Assembly (NCBI GenBank): GCA_019925795.1
Contig: CM034305.1
Location: 59,074,573-59,138,572 of the forward strand
Source of the DNA: Dendrobium chrysotoxum
Taxonomy: Eukaryota; Streptophyta; Magnoliopsida; Asparagales; Orchidaceae
DNA length: 64,000 bases
Direction: 5' to 3'
A model generated the notes under the pieces. It was given only the letters and a program-made list of their open reading frames with translations. It was not told the origin of the DNA and did no database searches. The position numbers and the translations under genes were made by a program. Positions 49,423-61,411 of this stretch are shown in pieces; within the stretch, counting starts at the first letter, position 1, and each line of letters starts with the position of its first letter.

Positions 49423-50930
49423 TTAATGAGAAGTAAAAGATCTAATATTTCTAGGAGGTTGTATAGTGATAGATTTCGGTTTTCTACCATGTTTACTATG
49501 AACTTTAACAATGCTCAGATCAGTATCGTCTCTAGTGATATTTTTAGCAAAATGATTCATCTCTTCATTATCAGTAAAAACATCACTACTATAATAAGAG
49601 AAAGTAAAAGCCTTACTACCACTTGGGTGCTCATGTGGGGACAACATTTGAGGAATTGCATCCTCCAAAAACATACCATCGTCCTCTTTAGTAAAATCAC
49701 CTTCATCTAATTGAGGAGCATTTCTTATTTGAGTTTCATTTCTTTCCACAGGTTCCTGCAAAGTAAGATGAGAGGGCGAATTAATCCGAGGCTCAGTAGT
49801 GATAAAAACCTTAGCATTAAAAGAAGGGATAGCTTCAGAAGTAGTATGAGGATTCATCTCAAAAATCGGGTTAATAGGGCACAGGTTGTTATCACTCTCA
49901 GTAATATCTGGATCTACCGCACTTTGAATAACACCTTGTTCAGGAATCAAACAATTATCAATAGCCGAAGAAGGGCCAATCCTCTCCACATTAACTGGAT
50001 CGATACAGGGAACCAGTGGTGTAGGGGTGGAATCCTTTACATGTAAAGGATCATTTACAGGTAAAGGATCAGTAGTAGCTTCAGCATTAATGTCTTCCCT
50101 CTGTTTCAAAACTTCCTTTTCTTTTTGCAGATGAGGATGCTTATGAAAACAATCGTTCAACCCATGGCCACGCATCTTGCAAAAGGAACAAAAAATAAGT
50201 AAATTTTCAAATTCCACTTTTTTGGAAATAACCCTTAATTTCAGATCTCAGTAGGGTATTTTTTTGAAACATCAAGTTCAACCAGAACTCTAGCCACCGA
50301 GGGATGGGAAACAGAGGCAGTAGCATGATTGGTTTGCAATGGTTTCCCAAAGATAGAAGCTAAGCCAAATAGAATTTGCCAATTAAAAAAATGCAATCGC
50401 AAGTTAGGGAAGGAAATCCAGACCGGGGCAATGGGAGATTCTTCCCTAACATCAAAATCAGGTGTCCACTTAAGCAGCCGCATTTAGCATGCTTGAATGT
50501 AGTAAGTCTGACGAGCAAAAATTTGGCTATAATCCAGGTCATTGGATAACTGAATCACAACATGCCTAGGATCAAGTAAACTAACATGAAAATTTTTGGA
50601 GAGCTTAAGATTAAGAAAATACTTTCGTATAACATCTAGATTAGGCCATTTTAGCATAAATTTACCAACAAGAGTTAAAGAAAAGGGCACTGCAAGAAAG
50701 TCCACCACAGAATCCTCGAAAAGTAAAGTTGGACACCCTTTATAAGAGGAATGCACAAATTTCAGTTGAGAAGAAGAAGCCGAGTTCCCAGTCATAACAT
50801 CCTTGAAGGATCTTGTAGTCCCCTCTAAAGGAGGGGTAGATGTCGAAACCGATGACGAGGGGGCCGTTATCGACCAACACCAGGAAAGATCGAAGAAATA
50901 ATACAAACAAAAAACACAAAAACATAGGAG
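49423..50930 (-). pseudogene. L1-d ORF1 (DUF4283-like domain and CCHC zinc knuckle)
   Basis: An RNA-binding, gag-like ORF1 protein. N-terminal Ser/Thr-rich start (TPPLEGTTRSFKDVMTG), then the DUF4283-like domain from VGKFMLKWPNLDVIRKYF through KWTPDFDV, SPIAPVWISFPNLRLHFF, IFGKPLQTNHAT and VARVLVELDVSKKYP. A zinc knuckle, CSFCKMRGHGLNDC (CX2CX4HX4C, near 50150-50190), follows, then a 200-residue acidic, Pro/Asn-rich tail to a basic C-terminus (SKHGRKPKSI). Breaks: a stop at about 50483 and a one-base frameshift at about 50230. The last segment (50217-49423) is open for 264 codons. The stop codon precedes ORF2's MFNAIVWN start by about 12 bp in this copy. Confidence 0.85.
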
Positions 50931-50959
50931 AAGAAGAAATCAGAACATGAAAAACCAGT

Positions 50960-51067
<108 letters not shown>

Positions 51068-51124
51068 GATGAAGAATAAATAAAATGACAACTTCAAACA
51101 AAATTTTTTTGATCAATAATATAG

Positions 51125-52949
51125 TTATATTTATTTATTTATTTTTGTGTAAAACCCACAAAGAGGCCTGCACATTAATATAAAAAAATGGGTACTAGTC
51201 CTTGAGGGGACCAAGTGCCACTAATTCTCAAAAGCGACAACCAAAGAACAAAGAGAAACCTAAGAGCCTAAGATCCTCAAAAAAGTACAATTAAAAATAA
51301 AAAGAAAAAGCAAATGCAACAAAGCCACGAAGGAGCACAACTACTGCTTCCATAGTTAAGCAGTAGGATCAACAAAGAGAACAAATTCCATGGATCTGCA
51401 AGAAAAAATAACCTCTAACCAACAATATGTAAGCACAACACCAAAGCAAAACAACCACTAGAGGTGTGTAATAGAATAACTTGTTATAGTTAGGGAATAA
51501 CCACCAAACAACTTAGCCAACCAACCAGCCAAGGTGAAACAAACCCAAACACCAAAAAAAAAGAAAGAAGACCAAACACTCAAAGACAAAGCCAACATCA
51601 GTAGAAAATATAGACAGAAACATAAGGAAGCAGAGAAACCACCCAAGACATCCCAAATAAAAGTGGGAAAGAGCTAAATCATTGAAGGATTAGAAGGAAC
51701 ATTAGATCGTTTGGCTCTACAAACAAAATATTTAAAATAGTACAACAAACTTTTTTTTTATTTTATTTTTTCTGTTCTTACTAAAGCCCATGGAATAGCC
51801 CTCATTAACCACCTACACAACATTTAAATTGTATTCCTCTATCAAACCATTTTGGGGATCAACAAAAGACCCCCCAGCATCCCATTTATCACCTGATTAA
51901 AAACATATCTAATCAGAAGTATCAACTGGATCAGCTAAAAGCAAATTCCTATCACCCAAATCTCTGAGCGCATCTTTAGAAATAAAGGAACTAGGCATAG
52001 TAATAATGGGGACCTAATCAGACACATCCAAACCATCAAGATGAGTAAGAAAAGAAATAAAAGGGACATGATTCCCTATAGATTTTAAACCAATAGAGAG
52101 ATCATTCCCAACATTGTGACCAGCCTACTGGTCCATAGTCTCCAACATAGAAGAACTAGCTAACTGAATACTAACACTATTAGTAGCAGCAATGAAAGTA
52201 GTGAATTCATCCAACTCATTACGAATACCCTCATAAATAATCATGTCATTCACAATAAAAGCAACACCATGAGTCAATATAGGATTCACATAAATAATAA
52301 TAAAATTTCTATATTTTCCTAAATAGTAACATTAGGATTATCATTGGAATCTAAATTATAAGTGGCCTTTCAGTAGCAATCGTAGGCTTGGGGAAGGTCA
52401 TGGGAACCTCATCTAAATTGGGGTGAAGAACATGACAATCTATTTTTGTATGCCCTAGGGATTTGTAGTGAAAAAAAAGGTAGGGAACACTTCCATTTCA
52501 ACATGTTTTATGTACCCAAAATTTTTAGGGCTCAGCCAAACTGTATCGGGATAGTGTTTGGTGATATCCTACTTCACATCCTACTTAACTAGCTTATAAA
52601 CAACAAATGGCTGAGAACCAATCAAAGTGGAGTTATCTATTTTTAATGACAAACTAAATAGAGATCCCAAGCCTTAAAGGATATGAGGATAAAAGGGATG
52701 GGGCTGAAGGTTAGACAAAGAGACCCAAATCGGGATAATGGGTCCACATCAATATAAAAAAATTGTGACCACTTGAACAATTTCATATAACAATTAGTAA
52801 CAACTTAATAATGATGAGAGAAAACTCTACTAAAATCAAAATCATTAACATATTTAATCAATATATGAATTGGATTCAATATAGTAATTGAGAAATTACC
52901 AATGATCTTAAGATTGAATAAAAATTTATGGATTGAGTCGAGAGATGGT
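51125..52949 (-). mobile_element. ORF1-only L1-derived LINE (HAL1-like), copy 3
   Basis: An independent insertion on the minus strand. From 52949: LDSIHKFLFNLK, GNFSITILNP.HI and KLFKWS (DUF4283-like domain), PIIPIWVSLSNLQPHPF, VWLSPKNFGYIKHVEMEVFP (near 52500-52560), then a zinc knuckle decayed to HYKSLGHTKIDCH (near 52430). The acidic tail ends YNLNVV.VVNEGYSMGFSK (about 51840-51780). A T/G-rich 3' UTR follows at once and ends with CAAGGACTAGTACCC and GCAGGCCTCTTTGTGGG plus an AAATAAATAAATA tail at 51125-51150. There is no ORF2. Its 5' part was interrupted by the copia element at 52950, and the rest of ORF1 should lie beyond the window's right edge. Several stops and frameshifts. Confidence 0.75.
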
Positions 52950-54590
52950 TGTTGCAAATCTGGTTTTGATGATGACAAACATGTTTCTATTGTGTTTTGC
53001 TTGGCTAACCCATTTCAGGTACAAAAGATCAAGAGCAACTCAAGCCAACTCAAGATCGGGTCCAAGTGTGTCGAAATGTACTATTTTCCTTTTCTTGAGT
53101 CAATTGTAATATAACTGATCCCCTAGCTAAGTAACCTTGCGCACACACACTCAGGGGGAGAGCTTGAGTGAATAAGAGTTTCTGTTCATTTTTTATTCAG
53201 ATTGTCCTGGACGATATTCATATTGTCTTGGACAATCAAGTAAAAACAGAAACCCTAATTAGGGCGACCAAGTTAAGGCTGTCTGATTAAGCCGATCGTC
53301 CCGGATGATCCATACATCGTACAGGACGATATGCTCAAATCAGAAATTTTCAGCCGCCAGATCAAGTTAGGCAAGTTTTATTTTTAGAGATTTGATCTTA
53401 TCGTCCCGGATGATACGTATATCGTCCTGGACGATCCAGTACAATCATGCCTAAATTAGTTTGGTAATTAAGGAAAGCAATTAATATTTAATTGATACGA
53501 TCATATCGTCTGGGATGATCTGGATCGTCTAGTGTGTTTCAACTATATGTCCAGAGCGATCATGAGGATGATTTTGGCCCTTTTTGAACTAATCGTCCCG
53601 GACGATATCCGTATCATCCTGGATGATCAAGTCATTTTTTGATCGTCCAACACAAGTTCCTCTGGACGATAAGAGCTATCTTTTGGATGAAATTCCTGGA
53701 TTTACACTAATCGTCCCGGACGATCACAGAATCGTACGAGATGATATGAATAATTTTTTCTACTGATCGTCTAGAAGAGCCAGATCGTCCAGGATGAAAC
53801 AACTGATTTTAAACTAATTGTACAGGATGATATTTAGATCATCCTAGATGATTTTCGCCGACCAGTTGAGATTTAGGGAAATTTTAGAGCCCTCCTTCAA
53901 AAGATACTTTTCTTCGAACAAGAAAAATCTTTTGTCACTTTTCTTTCTAGAGAAACCCTAAAGAGAGAGAGAGTTTGGGAGAGAGAGAGAGAGGATCTTA
54001 TGAGGGGGAGTTCATGAGGGGTTCACGAAGGTTGCTCCAAACAAGGATCAGAGTCGTCTTCTCCGCTCGTCGTCTTTCGTCGTGTTGGTGTTCTTTGTGA
54101 GAGGATCATTCAGAAGAAGATCTGGGGTTCTCTGCCCGCTTCAGGAGGAAGCGAAAGGAGTCTGAGGTTCTCTGCCTACTTCAGGAGAAAGCAAAAGGAG
54201 GTTAGGTTCTCTGCCTCACCGTATCGGTGGAAAGGAGGTTTTTGTATAGGCTTCTCCGCCTTGCTGTGGGAGCAAAAGGAGAGATACCTTAAGTTAGTGC
54301 AATACCCGGAGGGGAGGCTCCGGGGAGTGGACATAGGTCAAGTTGACCGAACCACTATAAAAATCTGGTGTGTTCTTTCTGATTACTTTCTACACTTTAG
54401 TTTTCTGTGATTATCTGCTTGGGTGAAATTTGTGTTTAATCTTTTCGTTTGAGTATTTACTTGTTTCTGCTGCATATCATAGAAAAGTTTTTTACTATTA
54501 CTCTCAAATTTTTAAATAACCAATTCACCCCCCCTCTTGGTTAGCCTCAGGACTAGTTCATCAGGGCTTAACATCCCTATCGAACTTTCA
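52950..54590 (+). repeat. 5' LTR of the copia element
   Basis: 1641 bp, TG...CA. It contains about 14 copies of a palindrome near ATCGTCCNGGACGAT (53205-53860), GA-rich microsatellite (53957-53992), and a purine-rich block of about three imperfect GGTTCTCTGCC..TTCAGGAG repeats (54120-54240). By eye the first 390 bp differ from the 3' LTR at roughly 25-30 positions, largely C/T or G/A, including many CpG sites; the insertion is not recent. Confidence 0.92.
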
Positions 54591-54592
54591 AG

Positions 54593-54604
54593 TGGTATTA
54601 GAGC
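54593..54604 (+). promoter_or_regulatory. Primer-binding site (initiator tRNA-Met)
   Basis: TGGTATTAGAGC, two bases after the 5' LTR. The canonical plant copia site is TGGTATCAGAGC, complementary to the 3' end of initiator tRNA-Met; one C-to-T change is present. Confidence 0.9.
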
Positions 54605-54646
54605 GGGATTTAAAAATTTAAGTTTAAAAACTTTTGAATTTGATCT

Positions 54647-56380
54647 ATGGTTAACTTTGGTAATCGTAATACTGCTGAAGGTTATTCAATTACACGACCG
54701 CCATTATTTGATAATATTCCTTTTGATTTTTGAAAAACTCGCATATCCATTTTTCTTCAATCAATTGATTATCATATGTGGATGCTTGTTAAGGATGTAT
54801 ACGAACCACCTTTTAGAATGATTAACAATATGAAAATTGAACTGCCCTTTATTGACTGGACTTTTGATGATCGTGATTTAGCACAATTGAATGCCAAATG
54901 CTTGAACTATTTTTTCAATATTTTAAAATCTGAGGATTACATGTGTGTTTCAACTTGTACAACTGGAAAAGAGATATGGGATAGAGTGTGTATCACTTAT
55001 GAAGGTACAACTGAAGTCAAACAGTCTAGGTTAAATATTTTACTTCATGACTATGAAATTTTTTTACATTAAATATACTGAATGCATTTCTGAAATGTAT
55101 ATAAGGTTTACTCAAATTGTCACCTCCTTGCATGCCTTAGGTAGAGAACTTGCAAACTATGAAAGAGTGAACAAAATTCTTAGATGTTTACATTCTTCAT
55201 ATGATGCTAAGATAATTGTAATCACTGAATCTAAAGATTTGAATACTTACTCTATTGATAGCTTACTGGATCAATCATTGCTTACGAGCAAGGTGTAAAC
55301 CAAAGACAGCTTGATGCAGGTGAGAAGAAGAAGGAGAAAACAGTGGCACTGAAGGCCAATGAGAGTGATACTAGTGCTTCCGGGTCTGATAGCGATGACG
55401 TTGCCTTGATCACTAGGTAATTCAAAAGCTTTCCAAGGAAGAAACACAAGAATTTTAAAAGTGGAATAAGGGTAAGTCCAACAAAAATTTTAAGGGTTCA
55501 TCTGATACTGTCTGTTTTGAATGCAGGAAGCTTGGACACATTAAGGCCGATTGTCCTACACTTAAAGCTCACCCAAGCAAGGAGAAGGGTGAGGAGAAAC
55601 ACAAGTTCAGGAAGGATAAGAAGCAAATTCAGAAGGCGTTTTGGGCAGACTCTGCATCCGACTCCTCTGAGACTGAAGCTGAAGAGGAGGAAACAAATTT
55701 GTGTCTGATGGCTGATGATCATCCTGGTCAGTCCGACTAGAAAGAGGTATGTGAGCTTACTTACGATCAGTTATTTAAAATATTTGAAAGAATTCATGCA
55801 TCGTATAGGAAGCTTAAGAAAACATATGCTAGCCTGAAACTAGAATTTCTGAACTTACAAAAAGAGCAGGAAATTTTGATTAAAGATCATTCTACTGTTG
55901 ATTGCAATCACATGTCTTTACTTGATGAGTTTGATGAGTTGAACAAAAAATATTCTGATCTGACTACTGAGCATGATTTACTGAAAACCATGCATGTTGA
56001 TTTAGAGAAAGCTTTCAAAGAATTAGACAATCTGGCATGTGAAGTGGAGAGTAGAAATGGTTCTTTGAAATTTGAAATTACAAGTTTAAAGAAAGAAAAT
56101 GAATTTTTGAAAGTAAAGATCAATTCTTTTGAGAAACATGAAACACCTTCTACATTTGCACAGTTTTATGTACCTCCACCTTTTATACAATCTGGTTCAA
56201 AATCATCAAAGCATGTTTCATACAAACCTAGGAAGAGGCACTATAACCCACGTAGATTAGTTAACCATTTTCCTGGTGTTAGATGTTTTTCATGTGGCAT
56301 GCTTGGACACATTTCCCACACCTATACTATTCACCGTAGTACACATTGGGTGCGGAGGCCCAAATTGCATGTTTCATAGC
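54647..56380 (+). pseudogene. copia gag (UBN2-type) with coiled coil and two zinc knuckles
   Basis: Start ATG at 54647 (MVNFGNRNTAEGYSITRPPLF). Capsid-type region 54700-55298: YHMWMLVKDVYEPP, DWTFDDRDLAQLNAK, ILKSEDYMCVSTCTTGKEIWD, and after a frameshift near 55060 TECISEMYIRFTQIVTSL and LGRELANYERVNKILRCL. First knuckle CFECRKLGHIKADC (near 55512-55553). A Lys/Glu-rich linker ends at LCLMADDH. A long heptad-like coiled coil follows (55750-56140, for example ELNKKYSDLTTEHDLLK). The second knuckle, CFSCGMLGHISHTY (near 56285-56326), has its last Cys changed to Tyr. Extended coiled-coil gag is typical of Sireviruses. Breaks: TGA at about 54738 (Trp position), the frameshift, and stops near 55298, 55420 and 55738. 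Confidence 0.85.
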
Positions 56381-56466
56381 ACAACACATGCATTGCATTC
56401 TTCTTTTTATAATAAGGAACCCAAACTTATTTGGGTTCCTAAAACTAATGTTTGATGATTTTGTAG

Positions 56467-59400
56467 GTGTGCTCTCACACAAGACCTCATGAGAGCATGT
56501 TGTACCTGGACAGTGGATGTTCAAGACACATGACTGGAGATGCAAATCAGTTCATTTCGCTGGAGGCCAGGGCTGGAGGCAAGGTTACACTTGGAGATAA
56601 CACCACTAGGAGGGTGCTAGGCTCAGGTATAGTTGGTGATTCAAAAAATTTTATGATTAATAATGTTTTGCTTGTAGATGGACTAAAACATAACTTTCTA
56701 AGCATCAGTCAACTCTGTAACAAAGGATACAGTATCAAATTCCTGCCCACTTGCTGTATTTTAAGCTTAAATGACAAAGTTGTTTTGCAGGGACAAAGGA
56801 TCAATAATGTCTACAACCTGGATGTAAGTTGCATTAAAGTTGAAAATTCAATTTGCTTAAAAACTGTTGCTGATGAGTCTTAGTTGTGGCATAGGAGATT
56901 GTGTCATGCCAGTATGAAAACCCTTAGGAGAGTCACCCAAAAGGACTTAGTTAGAGGTGTCCCTAAGCTTAAGTTCACTAAGGACCACCTGTGTGATGTC
57001 TGTCATTTAGGGAAGAAGTCCAATCCTCTTTTCACTCTATTAAAGACATTAGCACCTCTGGACCTTTAGACGTCCTTCACATGGATCTCTTTGGACCCAT
57101 TAGCACTACCAGCTTAGAGGGAAAAGTTTATGGTTTTGTGATTGTTGATGACTACTTTAGGTTCACTTGGATTAAATTTTTGTTACATAAATCTGAGTCA
57201 TTTGATGAATTTAAGTCCTTCTCCACTTGGATTCAGAGAAAGTTAGGTTGTGAGATCTTGAATATTCATAGAGATCATGGTGGAGAATTTGAAAATATGA
57301 AGTTTGAAAGTTTCTGTGAGGAGCAAGGGATTAGTCACAATTTTTCAGCTCCTAGGACCCCTCAGGAGAACGGGGTAGCTGAAAGGAAGAACAGGACCTT
57401 AGTGGGAGCCACTAGAGCCATGCTTGCTGAGTATTCACTTCCAAAATACTTTCGGGCTGAAGCGGTGAACACTGCCTGTTATGTGCTGAATAGGGTGAAT
57501 GTGAGATCAAATCTGAACAAGATACCTTATGAGATCATTAAGCGTAGAACTCCAAACCTGTCCCACCTCCATTTCTTTGGCTGTAAGGTTTTTATTCTGA
57601 ATAACAGGAAATCATCCTTAGGAAAATTTGACCCCAAATCTGATGAAGGAGTGTTCTTAGGCTATTCTAGTGTGGGGAAATCATTTAGGGTGTTCAATAA
57701 GCAGACTTTAGTGGTGGAAGAGGCAACTCATGTGGTGTTTGATAAATCTGATCCTAAGGTGACTAGAGTAGAGGAAGAAGAAGAGGTAGAGGATATTACC
57801 CAAGGGGTTGGAAATGCAAATCTAGAGGAGAGGGTAGAACCTAAAACCACACTGCCTAGAAATTGGAGATATTCTTCGAGTCATCCTAAAGAATTGATCT
57901 TAGGAGACCCTTCTGAAGGTGTTAGGACTAGGCATGGACTTTGGAAGGAAGTAAACCACTGTACCTTTATCTCAATGACTGAACCCACCAACATCAATCA
58001 AGCCCTTTTGAATGAGTTCTGGATCTTAGCTATGTAAGAAGAATTAAATCAATTTATAAGGAATGATGTCTGGGAGTTAGTAGAAAGACCTAGAAATTAA
58101 AGTATTATGGGAACCAAGTGGGTCTTTAAGAATAAGATGAATGATTCTGGTGTGGTGGTTAGGAATAAGGTAAGATTGGTGGCTAAGGGGTATAATCAGA
58201 TTGAAGGGATTAATTTTGAGGAGACCTTTGCCCCTGTAGCTAGATTTGAAGCCATTAGAGTGCTACTAGCCTTTGCCTGTTATAAGGGATTTAAGCTGTT
58301 TCAAATGGATGTCAAGAGTGCCTTTTAAAATGGGGTAATAAAAGAGGATGTTTTCGTAGAATAACCCCCAGGCTTTGAGAGTTCCCAGTATCCAAATCAT
58401 ATTTACAAATTAAAAAAGGCCTTATATGGATTGAAACAGGCACCCAGGACTTGGTATGAGAGGCTTAGCACATTCCCGTTAGAAAGAGAGTTTGTTAAGG
58501 GGAGCGTAGACACCACCCTTTTTCTGAGGTGAATAGGGGATGAATTACTCAATGTCCAGATCAATGTTGATGATATAATTTTTGGATCTTCTGATAAATA
58601 TTTATGTGATGAGTTTTCTAAAATAATGAGTAAGGAGTTTGAGATGAGTATGATGAGAGAATTATCCGACTTTTTGGGGCTTAGCATAAGGCAAATAGAT
58701 GATGGAACCTTTCTCAATCAATCTAAATACATTAAGGATATTTTGAAGAAATATGAAATGGACAAAGCCAAGCCAATCAACACTCCAATGAGCTCCTCTG
58801 TTCAGTTAGATAAGGATCCAAGTGGAAAATCTGTTGATCAGAAGAAGATAGAGGTATAATTGGATCACTGCTTTAGCTGACTGCTAGCCGACCTGATATT
58901 ATATTTAGTGTTTATCTTTGTGCTAGATTTCAGGCTGATCCTAAAGAGTCCAACCTAACTGCTATTAAGAGAATTCTTAGATATCTTTTAGGGACCCCAA
59001 ACTTAGGAATCTGGTACCCTAGGCACAACACCTCTTTTGAGATTATTGAATATTCTGATTCTGACTTTGTAGGGTGTAAGGTGGATAAAAAGAGCACTTC
59101 TAGAACTTGTCAATTCATAGGACAGTCTTTAGTCTCCTGGTCCAGTAGAAAATAGAACTCAGTTGCACTTTCCACTGCTGAAGCTGAGAACATTGTCTTA
59201 GGGAGTTGTGTGGCTCAAGTTCTTTGGTTGAAGCAACAAGTCTTGGATTAGGATTACCTTTGGGCATAATTTCTATTCTGTGTGATAATACTAGTACCAT
59301 CTGCATCTCTAAGAATCCAATCCAACGTTCAAGAACCAAACACATTGATATAAGACATCACTTCATTAGGGACCATATTACAAAAGGGGACATTGAGCTA

Positions 59401-59511
59401 CATCATGTAGCAACTGAAAATCAGCTGGCTGACGTATTTACTAAACCACTGGCCTTTAACTCATTCAGCATTTTGAGGAGCAGATTAGGTGTGATTGATA
59501 TAAATGCATAA
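56467..59511 (+). pseudogene. copia pol (PR, integrase, RT, RNase H)
   Basis: Protease: YLDSGCSRHMTGD (DSG catalytic motif, near 56503). GAG-pre-integrase and zinc finger: LWHRRLCHAS...CDVCHLGK. Integrase core 57081-57450 with HMDLFGPI (Asp), HRDHGGEFEN (Asp) and TPQENGVAERKNRTL (Glu). RT 58020-58860: GTKWVFKNKMN, LVAKGYNQIEGINFEETFAPVA, LFQMDVKSAF and NVDDIIFGS (both catalytic Asp kept). RNase H 59030-59511: IEYSDSDFVGC, STAEAENIV (usually AEAEY), ILCDNTSTICIS, HIDIRHHFIRD and QLADVFTKPL. Breaks include a TAG at 56881, a frameshift near 57065, stops at 58035, 58098, 58326 and several downstream, and a frameshift near 58857. Residues are still easily recognised, so decay is moderate. Confidence 0.93.
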
Positions 59512-60780
59512 TTTTGATGACTTCTGATTTCTGATGTATCTATTTTTCCTTCTATTTCTGTTAGTTAGTTGTTTGATTTTATTATCCATTTTCTATTAAT
59601 TTTTATTTGTCTGCTGATTTTCATTTTAGTCTTGTTAGGTTGATCTGAGTATTTAACTTGATGCGATTTCCTACATGCTTTTTTATTTACTATTTTATTC
59701 CTTTCAAAATTAGATCACTACTCACTACTGCTAAAAAAAATTGATTTCTGACTAAGAGTTTTGCCTTTTTTTTATTTGGAAGCTTATAAGTAATAATTGA
59801 TTCCACTGGATCTGTTAAAGGGAAGAAACATTGATGATTATTTCTCTTCCTTTAACTCCTTTACTGGTGTATTGTTTCTTTTGGATAAAAATCTTCTTCA
59901 AAATTAAAAAGTTAGTTTTTGAAATAGAGATTTATTTTATCTTCCTACAGTAATCTATCTCATATGAATAGTGTTTTCAAAGTCTTGTGTCATTATTATG
60001 ATTTTTTAAACCAAGGGATTGCACTTATCATACGACGTATGGTTTTTGTTTTGTGAATTACTCTTTCTTACTCTGAAGAGCGTCTCCTACGTTTGGAAGG
60101 TAATTTTACAGCTGAGATTTTTTAACAATTTTGAGAGGGAGAAAGCTTACAAAAGATGCGCAGTGCGCCAAATAAATTAAAAAAGAGGCACAAAATGAGC
60201 CCAAAGCTAAAAATATGCTAAATGTCGCCAACTAAAGGATACACAAAGTGTATCAAAAATCAAAAGATGCACAAAGCACCAAACTAATTGAAAAAGAGGT
60301 ACAAAATGAGCCCAACCAAGCTTTCTGCCCTTTCAGATCGTTAAATATCTTAGAAAAATCCGTGCGCCACTTAATATTTTCAAAAGCTTGAATTTGAAAG
60401 TCCTGATTTCTAATTTATTACTTTACAACACTATTATATCAGATATTTTTCTAAAACGAGGCTTGAAAGGATCTCTTTTCAAATATAATTTCTTTTCTTC
60501 TGAAATGGATTTTTGTCTTGAAAGAGATTTGCATCTATAAGGTGCCCAAGGTGGGAGTTACGAAAGTCAAATTTTCCAACTTTTTTTAGATTTCAGCGCT
60601 GTCAATCATCTTCTTATTGGTTTTTGGATTTAAAATCAGGGAAAATTTTGATTTACTGGAGTAGATTGATCCAAATAAAACCGTTATTTTTTGTGTTCTC
60701 GTTTCAAGTTTTATTCACTTTAGTTTTGTTTTCATTTTACTGTTTGTGTTTTTGGGATCCTGATCGTTCATCTCCATCCT
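59512..60780 (+). other. 3' spacer of the copia element, first part
   Basis: Non-coding, T-rich. It holds two direct repeats of about 54 bp (60151-60204 and 60262-60315) sharing AAAAGATGC, AAAAAGAGG and CACAAAATGAGCCCAA words. No ORF is supported. Confidence 0.6.
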
Positions 60781-61340
60781 CCATCTTTTTTCTATTTTCT
60801 TCACATCATCCTGGATGATCCCCACATCGTCCTGGATGATCTTCTTCATCCTAGGAGATCCAATAATCATCCTGGATGATCCATTCACGTAGTCCCCACT
60901 CTTATCATTCTGTTGAGAACCACCAATTATTGGTGATCATCCTGGACGATCTTTACATCATCCTGGATGATATGATCCATATCTTCCTGATCTGATCGAA
61001 CGGCTGTAAATACCCTAATTATTGGTCATCATCCTGGATGATCCACCACATCTTCCTGGATGATCCACGTGTCAGTAGCTGGATGATTCAAATTCGGCCC
61101 GTCCGATATATTTATTTCATATCATCCTGGACGATCCACCTAATCGTCCTGGATGATACTTTTCATCAACGGTCGTCTGGCTTGACTCCTCGGGATGATC
61201 GCTTGTGTCTAATCATCCTGGACGATCCGATCGCCTTTTTGACCAATCGTCCTGGCCGTAAAAAATGCTCATATCGTTCTGGATGATCCTGCGATGGTAC
61301 GGGACGATCCTACGATCGTACGAGATGATCCGGCCGATTT
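60781..61340 (+). repeat. Palindrome array in the copia 3' spacer
   Basis: About 15 occurrences of ATC(A/G)TCCTGGA(C/T)GATCC-like palindromes in 560 bp, often spaced 25-45 bp apart. The same motif fills part of both LTRs. It precedes the env-like ORF. Confidence 0.85.
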
Positions 61341-61411
61341 CTATTTAAACAACAGATTTCTTCAGTTTTTTCCACGCATCTTCTTCCACTCTCCCTCACT
61401 TGTGCTTTCTA

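Noticed and set aside
53205..53860. Palindromes considered as transcription terminators or operator sites
   Set aside because: They recur in LTRs and spacer of one retroelement in large numbers; the Sirevirus-type palindrome explanation fits better.
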